Notes under the pieces: generated by a model
Told to the model about the DNA's origin: nothing
The model's database searches: none
The model's input: only the letters and a program-made list of their open reading frames with translations
From: JALOOE01 sp964423545
GTDB lineage: Bacteria > Chloroflexota > Anaerolineae > CG2-30-64-16
Length of the DNA: 18,567 bases
Direction: 5' to 3'
Assembly (NCBI GenBank): GCA_964423545.1
Contig: CAYRFV010000092.1
Coordinates: forward strand, 1-18,567
Shown: one piece after another, positions 1-9,335 of the stretch
How positions within the stretch are numbered: the stretch's first letter is position 1
Layout: each line of letters starts with the position of its first letter
Position numbers and translations under genes: made by a program

Positions 1-270
1 GGCGGCCTGGTAGCCGGAGCCGGTGCCCACTTCCAGGACACGGCTGGCAGGGGTCAGCCGCAGCGCCTGAGTCATAAGCGCCACAATGTACGGCTGCGAG
101 ATCGTCTGTCCGCGGCCGATGGGCAGCGGCATGTCCTCGTAGGCCTGGCCGCGATACTCCGGTGGCACGAACAAGTGACGCGGCACGGCCGCAAGCGCCG
201 CTCGCACGACACGATCGGTGATGTCGGGCCAGTGCGGCGGCCAGTGCGCCGGGATCTTCATCTCGCTCAT
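1..270 (-). CDS. pcm: Protein-L-isoaspartate O-methyltransferase, N-terminal part (runs off the left edge)
   Basis: This enzyme family uses S-adenosylmethionine to methylate isoaspartyl residues in age-damaged proteins and start their repair in the cytoplasm. The 90 visible codons begin MSEMKIPAHWPPHW. They contain the family hallmark LPIGRGQTISQPYIVALMTQ at about residues 54-73, then VLEVGTGSGYQAA, which is SAM-binding motif I, at the window edge. The rest of the Rossmann domain lies beyond position 1. The ATG at 270 is preceded on the minus strand by GGGGAG about 11 nt upstream. The gene is divergent from the alpha-oxoamine synthase gene, and both promoters lie in the 241-bp gap. The family call is firm; full length and C-terminus cannot be judged. 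Confidence 0.93.
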   Translation of the reverse strand, partial: MSEMKIPAHWPPHWPDITDRVVRAALAAVPRHLFVPPEYRGQAYEDMPLPIGRGQTISQPYIVALMTQALRLTPASRVLEVGTGSGYQAA

Positions 271-324
271 GGCGCAGTGCTCCCCGCGACGTCCCGTCCA
301 CGATGCGGCACACCCCGCGGCACT

Positions 325-353
325 ATTCTAGCATCGGCCCCAACAGGTCGCAA
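325..353 (-). promoter_or_regulatory. Sigma70-type promoter for pcm, extended -10
   Basis: On the minus strand a TTGCGA -35 (348-353) is 17 nt from a TAGAAT -10 (325-330). A TG dinucleotide one base before the -10 makes it an extended -10. It points at the pcm start, giving a leader of roughly 50 nt. Confidence 0.6.
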
Positions 354-388
354 ACTAAACGACGCACGCGCACCCATTGCCGTCGGGG

Positions 389-417
389 TTGTGACGCAAG
401 GGACATGGTGCTATACT
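389..417 (+). promoter_or_regulatory. Sigma70-type promoter for the alpha-oxoamine synthase, extended -10
   Basis: TTGTGA (389-394), a 17-nt spacer and TATACT (412-417) preceded by TGC form an extended -10 promoter. The start point would be near 424, giving a leader of about 88 nt before the ATG at 512. That leader contains a possible 24-codon upstream reading frame (441-515) whose stop overlaps the gene start as ATGA. Confidence 0.65.
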
Positions 418-511
418 TTGCTCAAAGCGAACGCGTGGCCATGGCTTTTCCTTTCCTGCATTCGTGCGTCACATGGCGCCAGAGGCCCACTCGAAGAGGA
501 GTTGATCGACC

Positions 512-1696
512 ATGACACCCGACAAACTTGCCTTCATCCGCGCGGACATGGACGCGTTGGCTGCGAGCAACCTGCTCATCACTCCCCGAACCATGGAGTC
601 GCCGGCAGACGCATGGATGGTCGTCGACGGCAGACGCGTGCTCAACTTCTGCACCAACAACTACCTCGGACTGGCGAATCACCCGAAGATGAAAGCGTCT
701 GCCAAGGCTGCGGTGGAGGCCTGGGGGGTCGGTCCGGCCGCAGTGCGCAGCATTGCCGGCACGCAGGCGCTGCACGTCGAGCTGGAGCGCCGCCTGGCTG
801 CGTTCAAGGGAGTCGAGGATGCGCTCTATGTGCAGAGTGGCTTCTGCGCTAACCAGGCCGCAATCCCGCCGCTGGTCGGCAAAGAGGACGTGATCTTCAC
901 CGATCGCCTGAACCACGCTTCGATCATCGACGGCGCGCGACTGAGCAGCGCCAAGATCGTCGTGTACGAGCATTGCGATCCGGCTGACCTGGAAGCAAAG
1001 ATCAGGGAGCACCTGCCCAACTACCGCCGTGGACTGATGGTGACCGACGGTGTATTCAGCATGGACGGCGACATCGCACCATTGGACCGGCTGACCGAGG
1101 TTGCCGATCGCTACGGCGTGCTGACGATGGTCGATGATGCGCATGGCGAAGGTGTGCTTGGTCGCAGTGGCCGCGGCATTGTCGACCATTTCGGGCTGCA
1201 TGGCGTCTTCGATGTGGAGATCGGCACATTGAGCAAGGCGTTCGGCGTTGTCGGCGGCGTCATTGCAGGCAAGAAGACCATCGTGGACTATATCCGGCAG
1301 AAGGCGCGCCCATTCCTCTTCTCCAGCGCAACCACGCCGGCCGACACCGCAGCCTGCCTGGCCGCAGTCGATCTGCTAGAGGAATCAGAGGCGCTCGTGA
1401 AGAAGTTGTGGGACAATGCCTCCTACCTCCGCGGCGAGCTGCAGCGCCTCGGCTTCGATACGGGCAAGTCGCAGACGCCGATCGTGCCGGTGATGCTGGG
1501 CGATGCTGGTCTGGCGAAGCAGTTCAGTCGCGAGCTCTTCGAGGCGGACGTCTTTGCCATGTCCATCGGCTATCCTACGGTGCCTAGAGGTCTGGCGCGC
1601 ATTCGCGTGATGAACACAGCCGCCCATGAGCGCAGTGACCTGGAGCAGGGGCTGGAGGCATTCGCCGGCGTCGGAAGGAAACTTGCCGTCATCTGA
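512..1696 (+). CDS. kbl: Glycine C-acetyltransferase-type alpha-oxoamine synthase (PLP enzyme)
   Basis: PLP fold-type I enzyme of 394 aa, the normal length for the family. It condenses an amino acid with an acyl-CoA. In glycine C-acetyltransferase the reaction links glycine and acetyl-CoA with 2-amino-3-ketobutyrate in threonine breakdown. Visible hallmarks are NFCTNNYLGLANHP (45-58), the ring-stacking His135 in LNHASIIDG, DDAHGEGVLG with Asp208 and His211, and GTLSKAFG with the Schiff-base Lys242. AGGAG lies 10 nt before the ATG. No threonine dehydrogenase or biotin gene is adjacent, so the substrate is not fixed by context. The DDAHGEG/GTLSKAFG signature is shared with 8-amino-7-oxononanoate synthases and broad-specificity relatives, so BioF-like activity is the main alternative. 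Family certain; exact substrate moderately sure. Confidence 0.88.
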   Translation: MTPDKLAFIRADMDALAASNLLITPRTMESPADAWMVVDGRRVLNFCTNNYLGLANHPKMKASAKAAVEAWGVGPAAVRSIAGTQALHVELERRLAAFKGVEDALYVQSGFCANQAAIPPLVGKEDVIFTDRLNHASIIDGARLSSAKIVVYEHCDPADLEAKIREHLPNYRRGLMVTDGVFSMDGDIAPLDRLTEVADRYGVLTMVDDAHGEGVLGRSGRGIVDHFGLHGVFDVEIGTLSKAFGVVGGVIAGKKTIVDYIRQKARPFLFSSATTPADTAACLAAVDLLEESEALVKKLWDNASYLRGELQRLGFDTGKSQTPIVPVMLGDAGLAKQFSRELFEADVFAMSIGYPTVPRGLARIRVMNTAAHERSDLEQGLEAFAGVGRKLAVI

Positions 1697-1723
1697 GCGC
1701 GTTTTCAGGTTTGCACAATTCGG

Positions 1724-1752
1724 TTGACGCGTCACCCTTCCTGTGATATGAT
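1724..1752 (+). promoter_or_regulatory. Promoter of the LysM lipoprotein gene, extended -10
   Basis: TTGACG (1724-1729), 17-nt spacer, TATGAT (1747-1752) preceded by TGA. It starts only 28 nt after the upstream stop codon, so the LysM gene can be transcribed on its own. Confidence 0.7.
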
Positions 1753-1799
1753 GCTATTAAATCGCCGTGCCCGTTTCTCATCTGTCCGGAGGCTTGTCC

Positions 1800-2468
1800 A
1801 TGAAAAAGCGCACCCCACTCCTCGCACTGATTGTGCTCATGATCGTGTTGGCTGTTGCGCTGTCCGGCTGCAACCGGGAACGGCCCGCGCCGACGTCGAC
1901 CAGCTCAACTCCGACCCTCAAGCTTGGCACTGCAACCCCCGCTCCGCCGGGGGCCGCCGTGACCAGGGTCACGCTGCCTGGGCAGACCGGACAGCCGTCG
2001 GGAGCGGCCACGCCGGTGCCGCTGACGCCGGGCAGCTTTGCGCCGCCGACGGCAGCCGCCGGTGCGACCAGCAGGCCGCCAACTGCGGCCAGCCAGCCGC
2101 CGGCCGCAGCAACGACCGTGGTGCGCCTTGCCGGCGAGACAACCTACGTCATCCAGCGCGGCGACACCCTGGCGAAGATCGCCGCACGCTACGGCGTCAC
2201 GGTGAAGCAGATCACTGATCTCAACGGCATCAAGAATCCCAACATGATCGTTGTCGGCCAGAAGCTGCGCATTCCAGGCGCCGCGACGACGGCCCCGGCA
2301 GCCACCAGCGCGCCTGCTGGAGCCCAGAAGACCTACACCGTACAGGCAGGGGATAACCTTGCTGGCATTGCCGCCAAATTCGGCGTCACCATCCAGGCGC
2401 TACAACAGGCGAACAACTTGAGCAACCCGGATCAGATCTACTCCGGTCAGATTCTGAAGATCCCGTGA
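1800..2468 (+). CDS. LysM-repeat lipoprotein (two LysM domains)
   Basis: Predicted secreted, lipid-anchored protein of 222 aa that probably binds peptidoglycan or a related glycan outside the membrane. The N-terminus is MKKRTPLLAL followed by a hydrophobic stretch and the lipobox LSGC, giving lipidation at Cys24. Residues 27-108 are a Pro/Thr/Ala-rich linker. Two LysM domains follow, about 115-159 (TYVIQRGDTLAKIAARYGVT) and 178-222 (TYTVQAGDNLAGIAAKFGVT), each ending in an LRIP- or LKIP-type strand. No enzymatic domain is seen, so it may be a cell-wall anchor or spore/cell-surface factor. The ATG at 1800 is chosen because GGAGG lies 7 nt upstream and it places a proper signal peptide first. 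The gene has its own promoter and a strong hairpin after it, so it looks monocistronic. Confidence 0.9.
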   Translation: MKKRTPLLALIVLMIVLAVALSGCNRERPAPTSTSSTPTLKLGTATPAPPGAAVTRVTLPGQTGQPSGAATPVPLTPGSFAPPTAAAGATSRPPTAASQPPAAATTVVRLAGETTYVIQRGDTLAKIAARYGVTVKQITDLNGIKNPNMIVVGQKLRIPGAATTAPAATSAPAGAQKTYTVQAGDNLAGIAAKFGVTIQALQQANNLSNPDQIYSGQILKIP

Positions 2469-2492
2469 GCCCCCTCCGGCTCGCATAGTCAG

Positions 2493-2532
2493 GCAACAGC
2501 GCCATCCCTGAGTTCGGGGATGGCGTTGTTGC
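2493..2532 (+). terminator. Strong hairpin downstream of the LysM gene
   Basis: A 16-bp stem (2493-2508 with 2517-2532) is fully paired apart from one G-T wobble, with an 8-nt loop. It starts 24 nt after the stop codon. There is no clear T-run after it, so termination may be factor-assisted, or the stem may protect the 3' end of the mRNA. Confidence 0.7.
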
Positions 2533-2597
2533 TGGGTGGGCCGTCAGCCCGGTGGTGGGTAAGTGTCAACAATCCATCGGACTCGTTGTGGCGGCGC

Positions 2598-2678
2598 TAT
2601 GATATGATAGAAGTGCGCCGTATCTATAGGGAGAACCGGCCGCCCTGGGAGACTGTGGGTGCGGATCGCGCTCCACAG
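2598..2678 (+). promoter_or_regulatory. Extended -10 promoter and 5' leader hairpin of the SPFH gene
   Basis: Two overlapping TATGAT hexamers occur at 2598-2603 and 2603-2608. The second is preceded by TGA, giving TGATATGAT, the same 9-mer as at the LysM promoter. No good -35 is seen at 16-18 nt. The leader of about 100 nt contains a hairpin with CTGTGG (2653-2658) pairing with CCACAG (2673-2678). It ends in AAGGAG 8 nt before the ATG. Confidence 0.5.
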
Positions 2679-2713
2679 CTCCTGCACACGGCAACAACAA
2701 AGGAGATGTTTCG

Positions 2714-3772
2714 ATGAACACCATGTTTGGCGCTTTCGTCATTGCACTGCTGCTGGGTGGGATGGTTGCGTTCTTGATCATTCTTGCCACCGGACGGAAC
2801 AACAAGCCCAACTACCAGTCGGCGACGCGTGTCGGACTGGTCGTGCTCCTGGTGGTTTTCGCGGCCAGCGCGCTGATGGATGCCTTCACGCAGGTGGAGG
2901 CCGGGTCGGTGGCCGTGGTCAAGCAGTTTGGTCAGGTGGTCGGCGTCTTCTACCCCGGCCTGAACCTGAAAATGCCGTTCATCCAGCAGACCGTGCCATA
3001 TCGAACGCAGGAGATCATCTACGAAACGAGCGAGGACCCCAAGACGAGCCAGGCCAACTACAAGGATATCGAGGTGGACACTGCCACGGCCGACGGCCAG
3101 CAGATCCGGGCGCGCTTCACGATCCGCTTCCGCATCGACCCTACTCGGGTGATTGAGATCGTCAACAACCTGGGCACCGAGCCTGAGGTGGTGGAAAAGG
3201 TGGTCAAAGCCACCAGCCGCGTCCACGTGCGCAACATTCTGAAGCAGCACTCGGCCACCGATCTCTATTCGGGCAACGTGGAGCGAGCCCAGGAGGAGAT
3301 CCGCCAGCGGCTGGATACCGAGTTCGGCCATGCCGGCCTGCAGCTCATCTTCTTCGGCCTGCGCTCGATTCACTTCGAGCCGGAGTATATCAAGGCCGTC
3401 GAACAGAAGCAGATCGAGAAAGAGAACATCACGACCAAGGAGAACCTGGCCAAGCAGGCCGAGTTCGAAAAGCAGCGCACGATCACGCAGGCGCAGGGCG
3501 ACGCAGAGCGCGAGAAGCTGCAGCGCATCGGCCAGGCCCAGGGTGAGGCGGAGGCCATTCGCGTGAAGGCCATCGCCGACGCCGAGGCGACCCGCATCAA
3601 GGCGCAGGCGCAGGCGGAAGCGAACAAGCTGATAGCCCAGAGCCTCGATCCCAACGTGATCAACTGGCAGGCGATCCAGCAGTGGAGCGGGCAATATCCG
3701 ACGGTGATGGGTGCGGGAGGGAGCTTCATCCTGCCCGGAGATCTGTTCAAAGCGCCGGCGCCAAGCAAGTAG
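2714..3772 (+). CDS. Prohibitin/SPFH (band 7) family membrane protein
   Basis: SPFH proteins form large ring or cage assemblies on membranes and often hold or regulate membrane proteases. This one has 352 aa. Two hydrophobic segments (about 4-26 and 40-57) precede the SPFH domain, which begins at VEAGSVAVVKQFGQVVGVFYPGL and runs to about residue 225. A long charged, Ala/Gln/Glu-rich coiled coil spans about 228-310. The C-terminus is short and Pro-containing. AAGGAG 8 nt before the ATG supports the start. The next gene, dnaJ, begins 84 nt later with its own promoter, so the two are neighbours rather than an obligate operon. The chaperone and ClpC context fits a role in membrane protein quality control. 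No FtsH gene is in the window. Confidence 0.88.
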   Translation: MNTMFGAFVIALLLGGMVAFLIILATGRNNKPNYQSATRVGLVVLLVVFAASALMDAFTQVEAGSVAVVKQFGQVVGVFYPGLNLKMPFIQQTVPYRTQEIIYETSEDPKTSQANYKDIEVDTATADGQQIRARFTIRFRIDPTRVIEIVNNLGTEPEVVEKVVKATSRVHVRNILKQHSATDLYSGNVERAQEEIRQRLDTEFGHAGLQLIFFGLRSIHFEPEYIKAVEQKQIEKENITTKENLAKQAEFEKQRTITQAQGDAEREKLQRIGQAQGEAEAIRVKAIADAEATRIKAQAQAEANKLIAQSLDPNVINWQAIQQWSGQYPTVMGAGGSFILPGDLFKAPAPSK

Positions 3773-3783
3773 TCTGCGAAACT

Positions 3784-3804
3784 CTTGACAATGACCTGCT
3801 AAAG
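3784..3804 (+). promoter_or_regulatory. Candidate HspR operator (HAIR-like) over the dnaJ -35
   Basis: CTTGACA, 7 nt, GCTAAAG matches 10 of 14 fixed positions of the known HAIR consensus CTTGAGT-N7-ACTCAAG, with the exact spacing. Part of the left half is also the -35 box, which inflates the match. An HspR-type protein is encoded by the gene after dnaJ, so the site is plausible but unproven. Confidence 0.4.
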
Positions 3805-3813
3805 TATTATACT
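3785..3813 (+). promoter_or_regulatory. Near-consensus promoter of dnaJ
   Basis: A perfect TTGACA (3785-3790) is spaced 17 nt from TATACT (3808-3813). Unlike most other promoters here it lacks the TGn extension and instead has a consensus -35. The HAIR-like site (3784-3804) covers the -35 and most of the spacer, a position suited to repression. Confidence 0.8.
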
Positions 3814-3856
3814 CCAGTCAGGCACGCGGAAGATCGATGCGGTTGGGGAGCGGTGT

Positions 3857-4804
3857 ATGGAGTATAAAGACTACTACAAGACGCTGGGCGTTGAGAAGAG
3901 TGCGGACGAGAAAGAGATCAAGAAAGCCTATCGGCGGCTTGCGCGCCAGTATCATCCTGATGTGAACCCTGGCGACAAAGCCGCCGAAGCCCGTTTTAAA
4001 GAGATCAACGAGGCCTACGAGGTGCTCAGCGATGCCGAGAAACGCCGCAAATACGACGAACTCGGGCAAAGCTATCAGCGCTGGCAGCAGATGGGTGGCG
4101 GATCGGGCGGCTTTGATTGGAACCAATGGGCGGCCAGGGGCGGAACGGGTGGCGCACGCGTCTCATACGGCGACATCAACGATCTCTTTGCGCAGGGGGG
4201 CTTCTCCGATTTCTTCGAAGCGATCTTCGGCGGAATGAGTGCGGCCGCACAGGGGCGGGAAGCTGAGACTGCCAGCAGGGTCCGCGGCCATGATCTCGAG
4301 CACGAGGTTGAGGTTTCCCTCGAAGAGGCATTTCGCGGTGCGCAGCGCCTGGTGGAAATGGACGGTCGCCGGCTGGAAGTCAAAATCCCTGCGGGCGTCA
4401 AGACGGGCTCACGCGTGCGCGTGGCGGGCGAAGGCCCGGCAACCGCAAGCCGGGGCGCGGCTCGCGGCGACCTTTACCTCCGCATCAAAGTGCTGCCGCA
4501 CCCTACATTCGAGCGCCGCGACGACGATCTGCACTGCGAAGCCCCTGTCGATCTTTTCGTCGCACTGTTAGGTGGTGAGGTGCGCGTGCCGACGCTGTCG
4601 GGATCCGTTGCGCTGCGCATCCCCGCCGGCACGCAGTCGGGGCGCACCTTTCGGCTTTCGGGACAAGGCATGCCCAGGCTGCGCTCGCCGCAGGAGCACG
4701 GCGATCTTTATGCCAGGGTACGCGTGATGCTGCCCGAAAAGCTGGACGACCACGAACAGAAACTTGTGCGTGAGTGGGCGGCGCTGCGGGGAAGGAACGC
4801 CTGA
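3857..4804 (+). CDS. DnaJ-type co-chaperone without zinc finger (CbpA-like)
   Basis: J-domain co-chaperone of 315 aa that would stimulate a DnaK ATPase and deliver substrates. The J-domain covers residues 1-70 and has the invariant HPD at 33-35. A Gly/Phe-containing region with GGGSGGFDW and FSDFFEAIFGG spans about 83-125. The two beta-barrel substrate-binding domains follow from about 135 (GHDLEHEVEVSLEEAFRGA) to 300. No CxxCxGxG repeats are present, so it is a class B/CbpA-type protein, which usually has this length. GGGGAG lies 6 nt before the ATG. No dnaK or grpE is nearby. A near-consensus promoter with an HspR-like operator precedes it, and the HspR-domain gene and clpC follow, suggesting a heat-shock regulon. 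Confidence 0.92.
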   Translation: MEYKDYYKTLGVEKSADEKEIKKAYRRLARQYHPDVNPGDKAAEARFKEINEAYEVLSDAEKRRKYDELGQSYQRWQQMGGGSGGFDWNQWAARGGTGGARVSYGDINDLFAQGGFSDFFEAIFGGMSAAAQGREAETASRVRGHDLEHEVEVSLEEAFRGAQRLVEMDGRRLEVKIPAGVKTGSRVRVAGEGPATASRGAARGDLYLRIKVLPHPTFERRDDDLHCEAPVDLFVALLGGEVRVPTLSGSVALRIPAGTQSGRTFRLSGQGMPRLRSPQEHGDLYARVRVMLPEKLDDHEQKLVREWAALRGRNA

Positions 4805-4848
4805 ACTGAGCGCAGGACGAAACCTGCCTGGCCGGATGCCACCGTGTC

Positions 4849-4868
4849 ATTCCAGCGCACGCGGGAAT
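4849..4868. repeat. REP-like palindromic element
   Basis: ATTCCAGCG and CGCGGGAAT form a 9-bp stem with one mismatch and a 2-nt loop. Reading across it on the minus strand gives IPACAGMT, a peptide I recognise from spurious ORFs over dispersed intergenic palindromes in many genomes. Only one copy is in this window. Confidence 0.5.
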
Positions 4869-4938
4869 CCGGGCCCAGTTGCTAAACATTCGCATTCGCA
4901 TGTGCGACGCGCGATGAAAGCCGCGCACTGGCGGACAT

Positions 4939-4959
4939 CGGGAGTCTGAGGTTTTCAAG
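4939..4959 (+). promoter_or_regulatory. Candidate HAIR-like site upstream of the hspR-eRF1 gene
   Basis: CGGGAGT, 7 nt, TTTCAAG also matches 10 of 14 positions of CTTGAGT-N7-ACTCAAG at the right spacing, 140 nt before the start codon. Over a gap this long a match of this quality has perhaps a one-in-ten chance of arising at random, so it is weak alone. It fits autoregulation, which is usual for HspR. Confidence 0.25.
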
Positions 4960-5098
4960 CTGGAACCTGTTTGGTGCGCCCAGGTCGAGGCGACATCACC
5001 CTGCGTCGACCCACGGGCGGCCCGACTGGACGCATGCTCATTCCATCCAGCCCGTTCGCCTTCAAGCGCAGCACATTACCACTTCACCTAGGTGCGCC

Positions 5099-6655
5099 AT
5101 GTCGTCTACGCCAGACACCTGGAATGAGCCTCGCTACGCCATCGGCGCCGTCGCCGCGATGCTTGCGTTGCATCCGCAGACGCTGCGCCGCTACGAGGAG
5201 CTCGGCCTGTTGGTGCCCGCTCGCAAGGCGGGCCGCCGTCTCTATTCCCCGCGCGAGGTGGAACTCCTCCGCTCTATCTCCCGTCTGAGCAGCCAACTCG
5301 GTCTTAACATGGCCGGCGTAGAAGTGATTCTGCGCCTCAACCAGCGCATCAACGAGCTGCAGAGCGAAGTCGACATCCTCCAGGGTGCGCGCACCAGCCT
5401 CGAAGAGCAGATTGCCACCCTGAAGGAGGAGTTACGCCAGGCGCAAGTGCATTCCTCACTTCGATCGAGTATTCCGACGATCGAACAGCCCAAGGCGGCT
5501 CCCAGAGCCACCCTATCTTCGGGCGGATCGCCACGCCCGCTATTCAAGACAGGAGCGTCTACCATGATGCAAGAACGCGATTTGCAGGAACTGGCCGAAC
5601 TGAAGAGCGCCACTGCTCCCATCCTGAGCCTGTATCTGAATGCAGACCCGCATCGTCGCTCCAGTGAAGAGCACAAGCTCTCGCTGCGCAGACTGCTGTC
5701 CCAGGCAGCCAACCAGGGCGCAGCACAGGCCGATGTCGAGCGCATCGAACGCTTCTTTGAGCACGAATACAATCGGCAGGGACGCGGCGTTGCCTGCTTC
5801 AGCCAGCAGAAGCTGGGATTCTGGCGGGAATACGAGCTTCTGGTTCCCGTCGAAGATTTCGTGTTCCTCGGCCAGCGACCCTACATCTTTCCGTTAAGCG
5901 ACATCTGGGATAACTACGGCCGGTTCGGCGTGCTCATGGTCGACCGAGAGGGCGCCCGGGCCTTCATCTATCACCTCGGCGCGCTCGAAGATTCGGCCGG
6001 CACCCTGGGCGAGGAGGTCAAGCGGCACAAGCAGGGTGGCTGGGCCGCGCAGAAACTGCAACGGTATGAAGATCAGGCGGCTGCGCACAATCTCAAGGGA
6101 GCAGCGGCCTGGGCTGATGATTTCCTGCGCGAGCGCAACGTCGAGCGCGTGGTCCTTTCCGGCAGCGATGGCAACCTGGCCCTGTTTCGCGATCTCGCCC
6201 CCCGCGCGCTTCAGGACAAAGTCATCGGCCAGATCAACCTGGACATGAACACCACGCCCGTTGAGGTTTGGGAGCATGCTTTTCTGGTGGCGCAGGCCGC
6301 TCAGCGGCGAGCGGAAAGCGATCTGTTGCAGCAAGTGGTGACTGCGGCGCGCAAGGGCGGCGCCGGAGCGACAGGCCTGACCGACACGTTGGCTGCGATG
6401 CAGGCGAACCGAATCCACCAGTTGCTCGTGGATCGCAATTTGCACGCTGCGGGCAATCAATGCGCCAACTGCGGCGCACTGGTGGTCGATCCACTCAAAA
6501 CGTGCCCCTACTGCAACGGCAAACTAGCTGCCACTGCCGATGTCGTCAATCTGGTGCTCAGCCGGGCGACCGAAACCGGCGTCAAAGTGGCCGTCCTGGA
6601 GCCCAGCTCGCAGCTTACCGAGGTCGGCGGGATCGCGGCCGTGCTGCGATATTGA
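5099..6655 (+). CDS. HspR-type MerR repressor fused to an eRF1-like (baeRF/VLRF1-class) ribosome rescue factor
   Basis: Protein of 518 aa with two unrelated halves. Residues 13-80 are a MerR-type winged helix closest in pattern to HspR, the repressor of dnaK/clpB-type genes (HPQTLRRYEELGLLVPAR, GRRLYSPREVELL, GLNMAGVEVIL). Residues 82-116 are a coiled coil, and 120-155 a flexible Ser/Pro linker. From Met156 the chain matches three-domain eRF1-like proteins. The N-domain is about 163-270. The catalytic-type domain is about 275-400, with GGW at 313-315 and Gln318 where eRF1 has GGQ. The C-domain is about 405-518, with zinc-ribbon cysteines C455/C458/C469/C472 and the family ending GGIAAVLRY. 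Standalone HspR and standalone bacterial eRF1-like proteins are known; I do not know this fusion. AGGTG lies 4 nt before the ATG. Placement between dnaJ and clpC fits HspR function. Confidence 0.85.
   Translation: MSSTPDTWNEPRYAIGAVAAMLALHPQTLRRYEELGLLVPARKAGRRLYSPREVELLRSISRLSSQLGLNMAGVEVILRLNQRINELQSEVDILQGARTSLEEQIATLKEELRQAQVHSSLRSSIPTIEQPKAAPRATLSSGGSPRPLFKTGASTMMQERDLQELAELKSATAPILSLYLNADPHRRSSEEHKLSLRRLLSQAANQGAAQADVERIERFFEHEYNRQGRGVACFSQQKLGFWREYELLVPVEDFVFLGQRPYIFPLSDIWDNYGRFGVLMVDREGARAFIYHLGALEDSAGTLGEEVKRHKQGGWAAQKLQRYEDQAAAHNLKGAAAWADDFLRERNVERVVLSGSDGNLALFRDLAPRALQDKVIGQINLDMNTTPVEVWEHAFLVAQAAQRRAESDLLQQVVTAARKGGAGATGLTDTLAAMQANRIHQLLVDRNLHAAGNQCANCGALVVDPLKTCPYCNGKLAATADVVNLVLSRATETGVKVAVLEPSSQLTEVGGIAAVLRY
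5551..5566 (+). promoter_or_regulatory. Internal Shine-Dalgarno and start at the HspR/eRF1 junction
   Basis: AGGAG (5551-5555) lies 8 nt before ATG-ATG (5564-5569), in frame with the long gene at residues 156-157. Translation from here would give a free eRF1-like protein of 363 aa, just where that family's domain begins. This may be a working second start or the relic of two formerly separate genes. Confidence 0.55.
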
Positions 6656-6818
6656 GCCGTCGTGTGTTGTGTCGTGTCGAGGCGTTTGCATTGCGTTAGA
6701 GGATTGCGCTTTGTAGCCGCTCCTACACCGAGGGCTTTGGCCCGGTGATATGGTAAGATTGAGCGAGCGGACCGATGAAGAAGCTCGTACGATGCAACTC
6801 AGATGAGGTTGGGTGGAT
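6656..6818 (+). promoter_or_regulatory. clpC upstream region: hairpins and extended -10 promoter
   Basis: Just after the stop codon are two or three GTCGTGT-like heptamers (6659-6679). TGTAG and CTACA form a short hairpin near 6712-6727. CACC..GGGC and GCCC..GGTG form an interrupted hairpin (6726-6747) that could end the upstream transcript. TGG plus TAAGAT (6751-6759) is an extended -10 without a clear -35, giving a leader of about 50 nt. No HAIR site with correct spacing was found here. Confidence 0.4.
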
Positions 6819-9326
<2,508 letters not shown>

Positions 9327-9335
9327 GGCTGACGC

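Larger units (their letters stand above)
4805..5098. other. 294-bp gap between dnaJ and the hspR-eRF1 gene
   Basis: No coding signal is convincing here. Near the dnaJ end GCAGG (4812-4816) faces CCTGC (4823-4827), a weak hairpin. A REP-like palindrome lies at 4849-4868 and a HAIR-like site at 4939-4959. A perfect palindrome CACCTAGGTG (5085-5094) overlaps the ribosome-binding region of the next gene. No clear -35/-10 pair was found for that gene, so it may depend partly on read-through from dnaJ. Confidence 0.5.

Noticed and set aside
1767..1799. GTG start for the LysM lipoprotein
   Set aside because: The ATG at 1800 has GGAGG at 7 nt and puts Lys-Lys and the hydrophobic core at the N-terminus as a lipoprotein signal requires.
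3780..3856. CIRCE element for HrcA control of dnaJ
   Set aside because: No TTAGCACTC-N9-GAGTGCTAA-like inverted repeat is present.
6656..6818. HAIR operator upstream of clpC
   Set aside because: Half-sites ATTGAGC and ACTCAGA exist but not at 7-nt spacing. No arrangement matched both halves, so clpC control by HspR is not supported from sequence.
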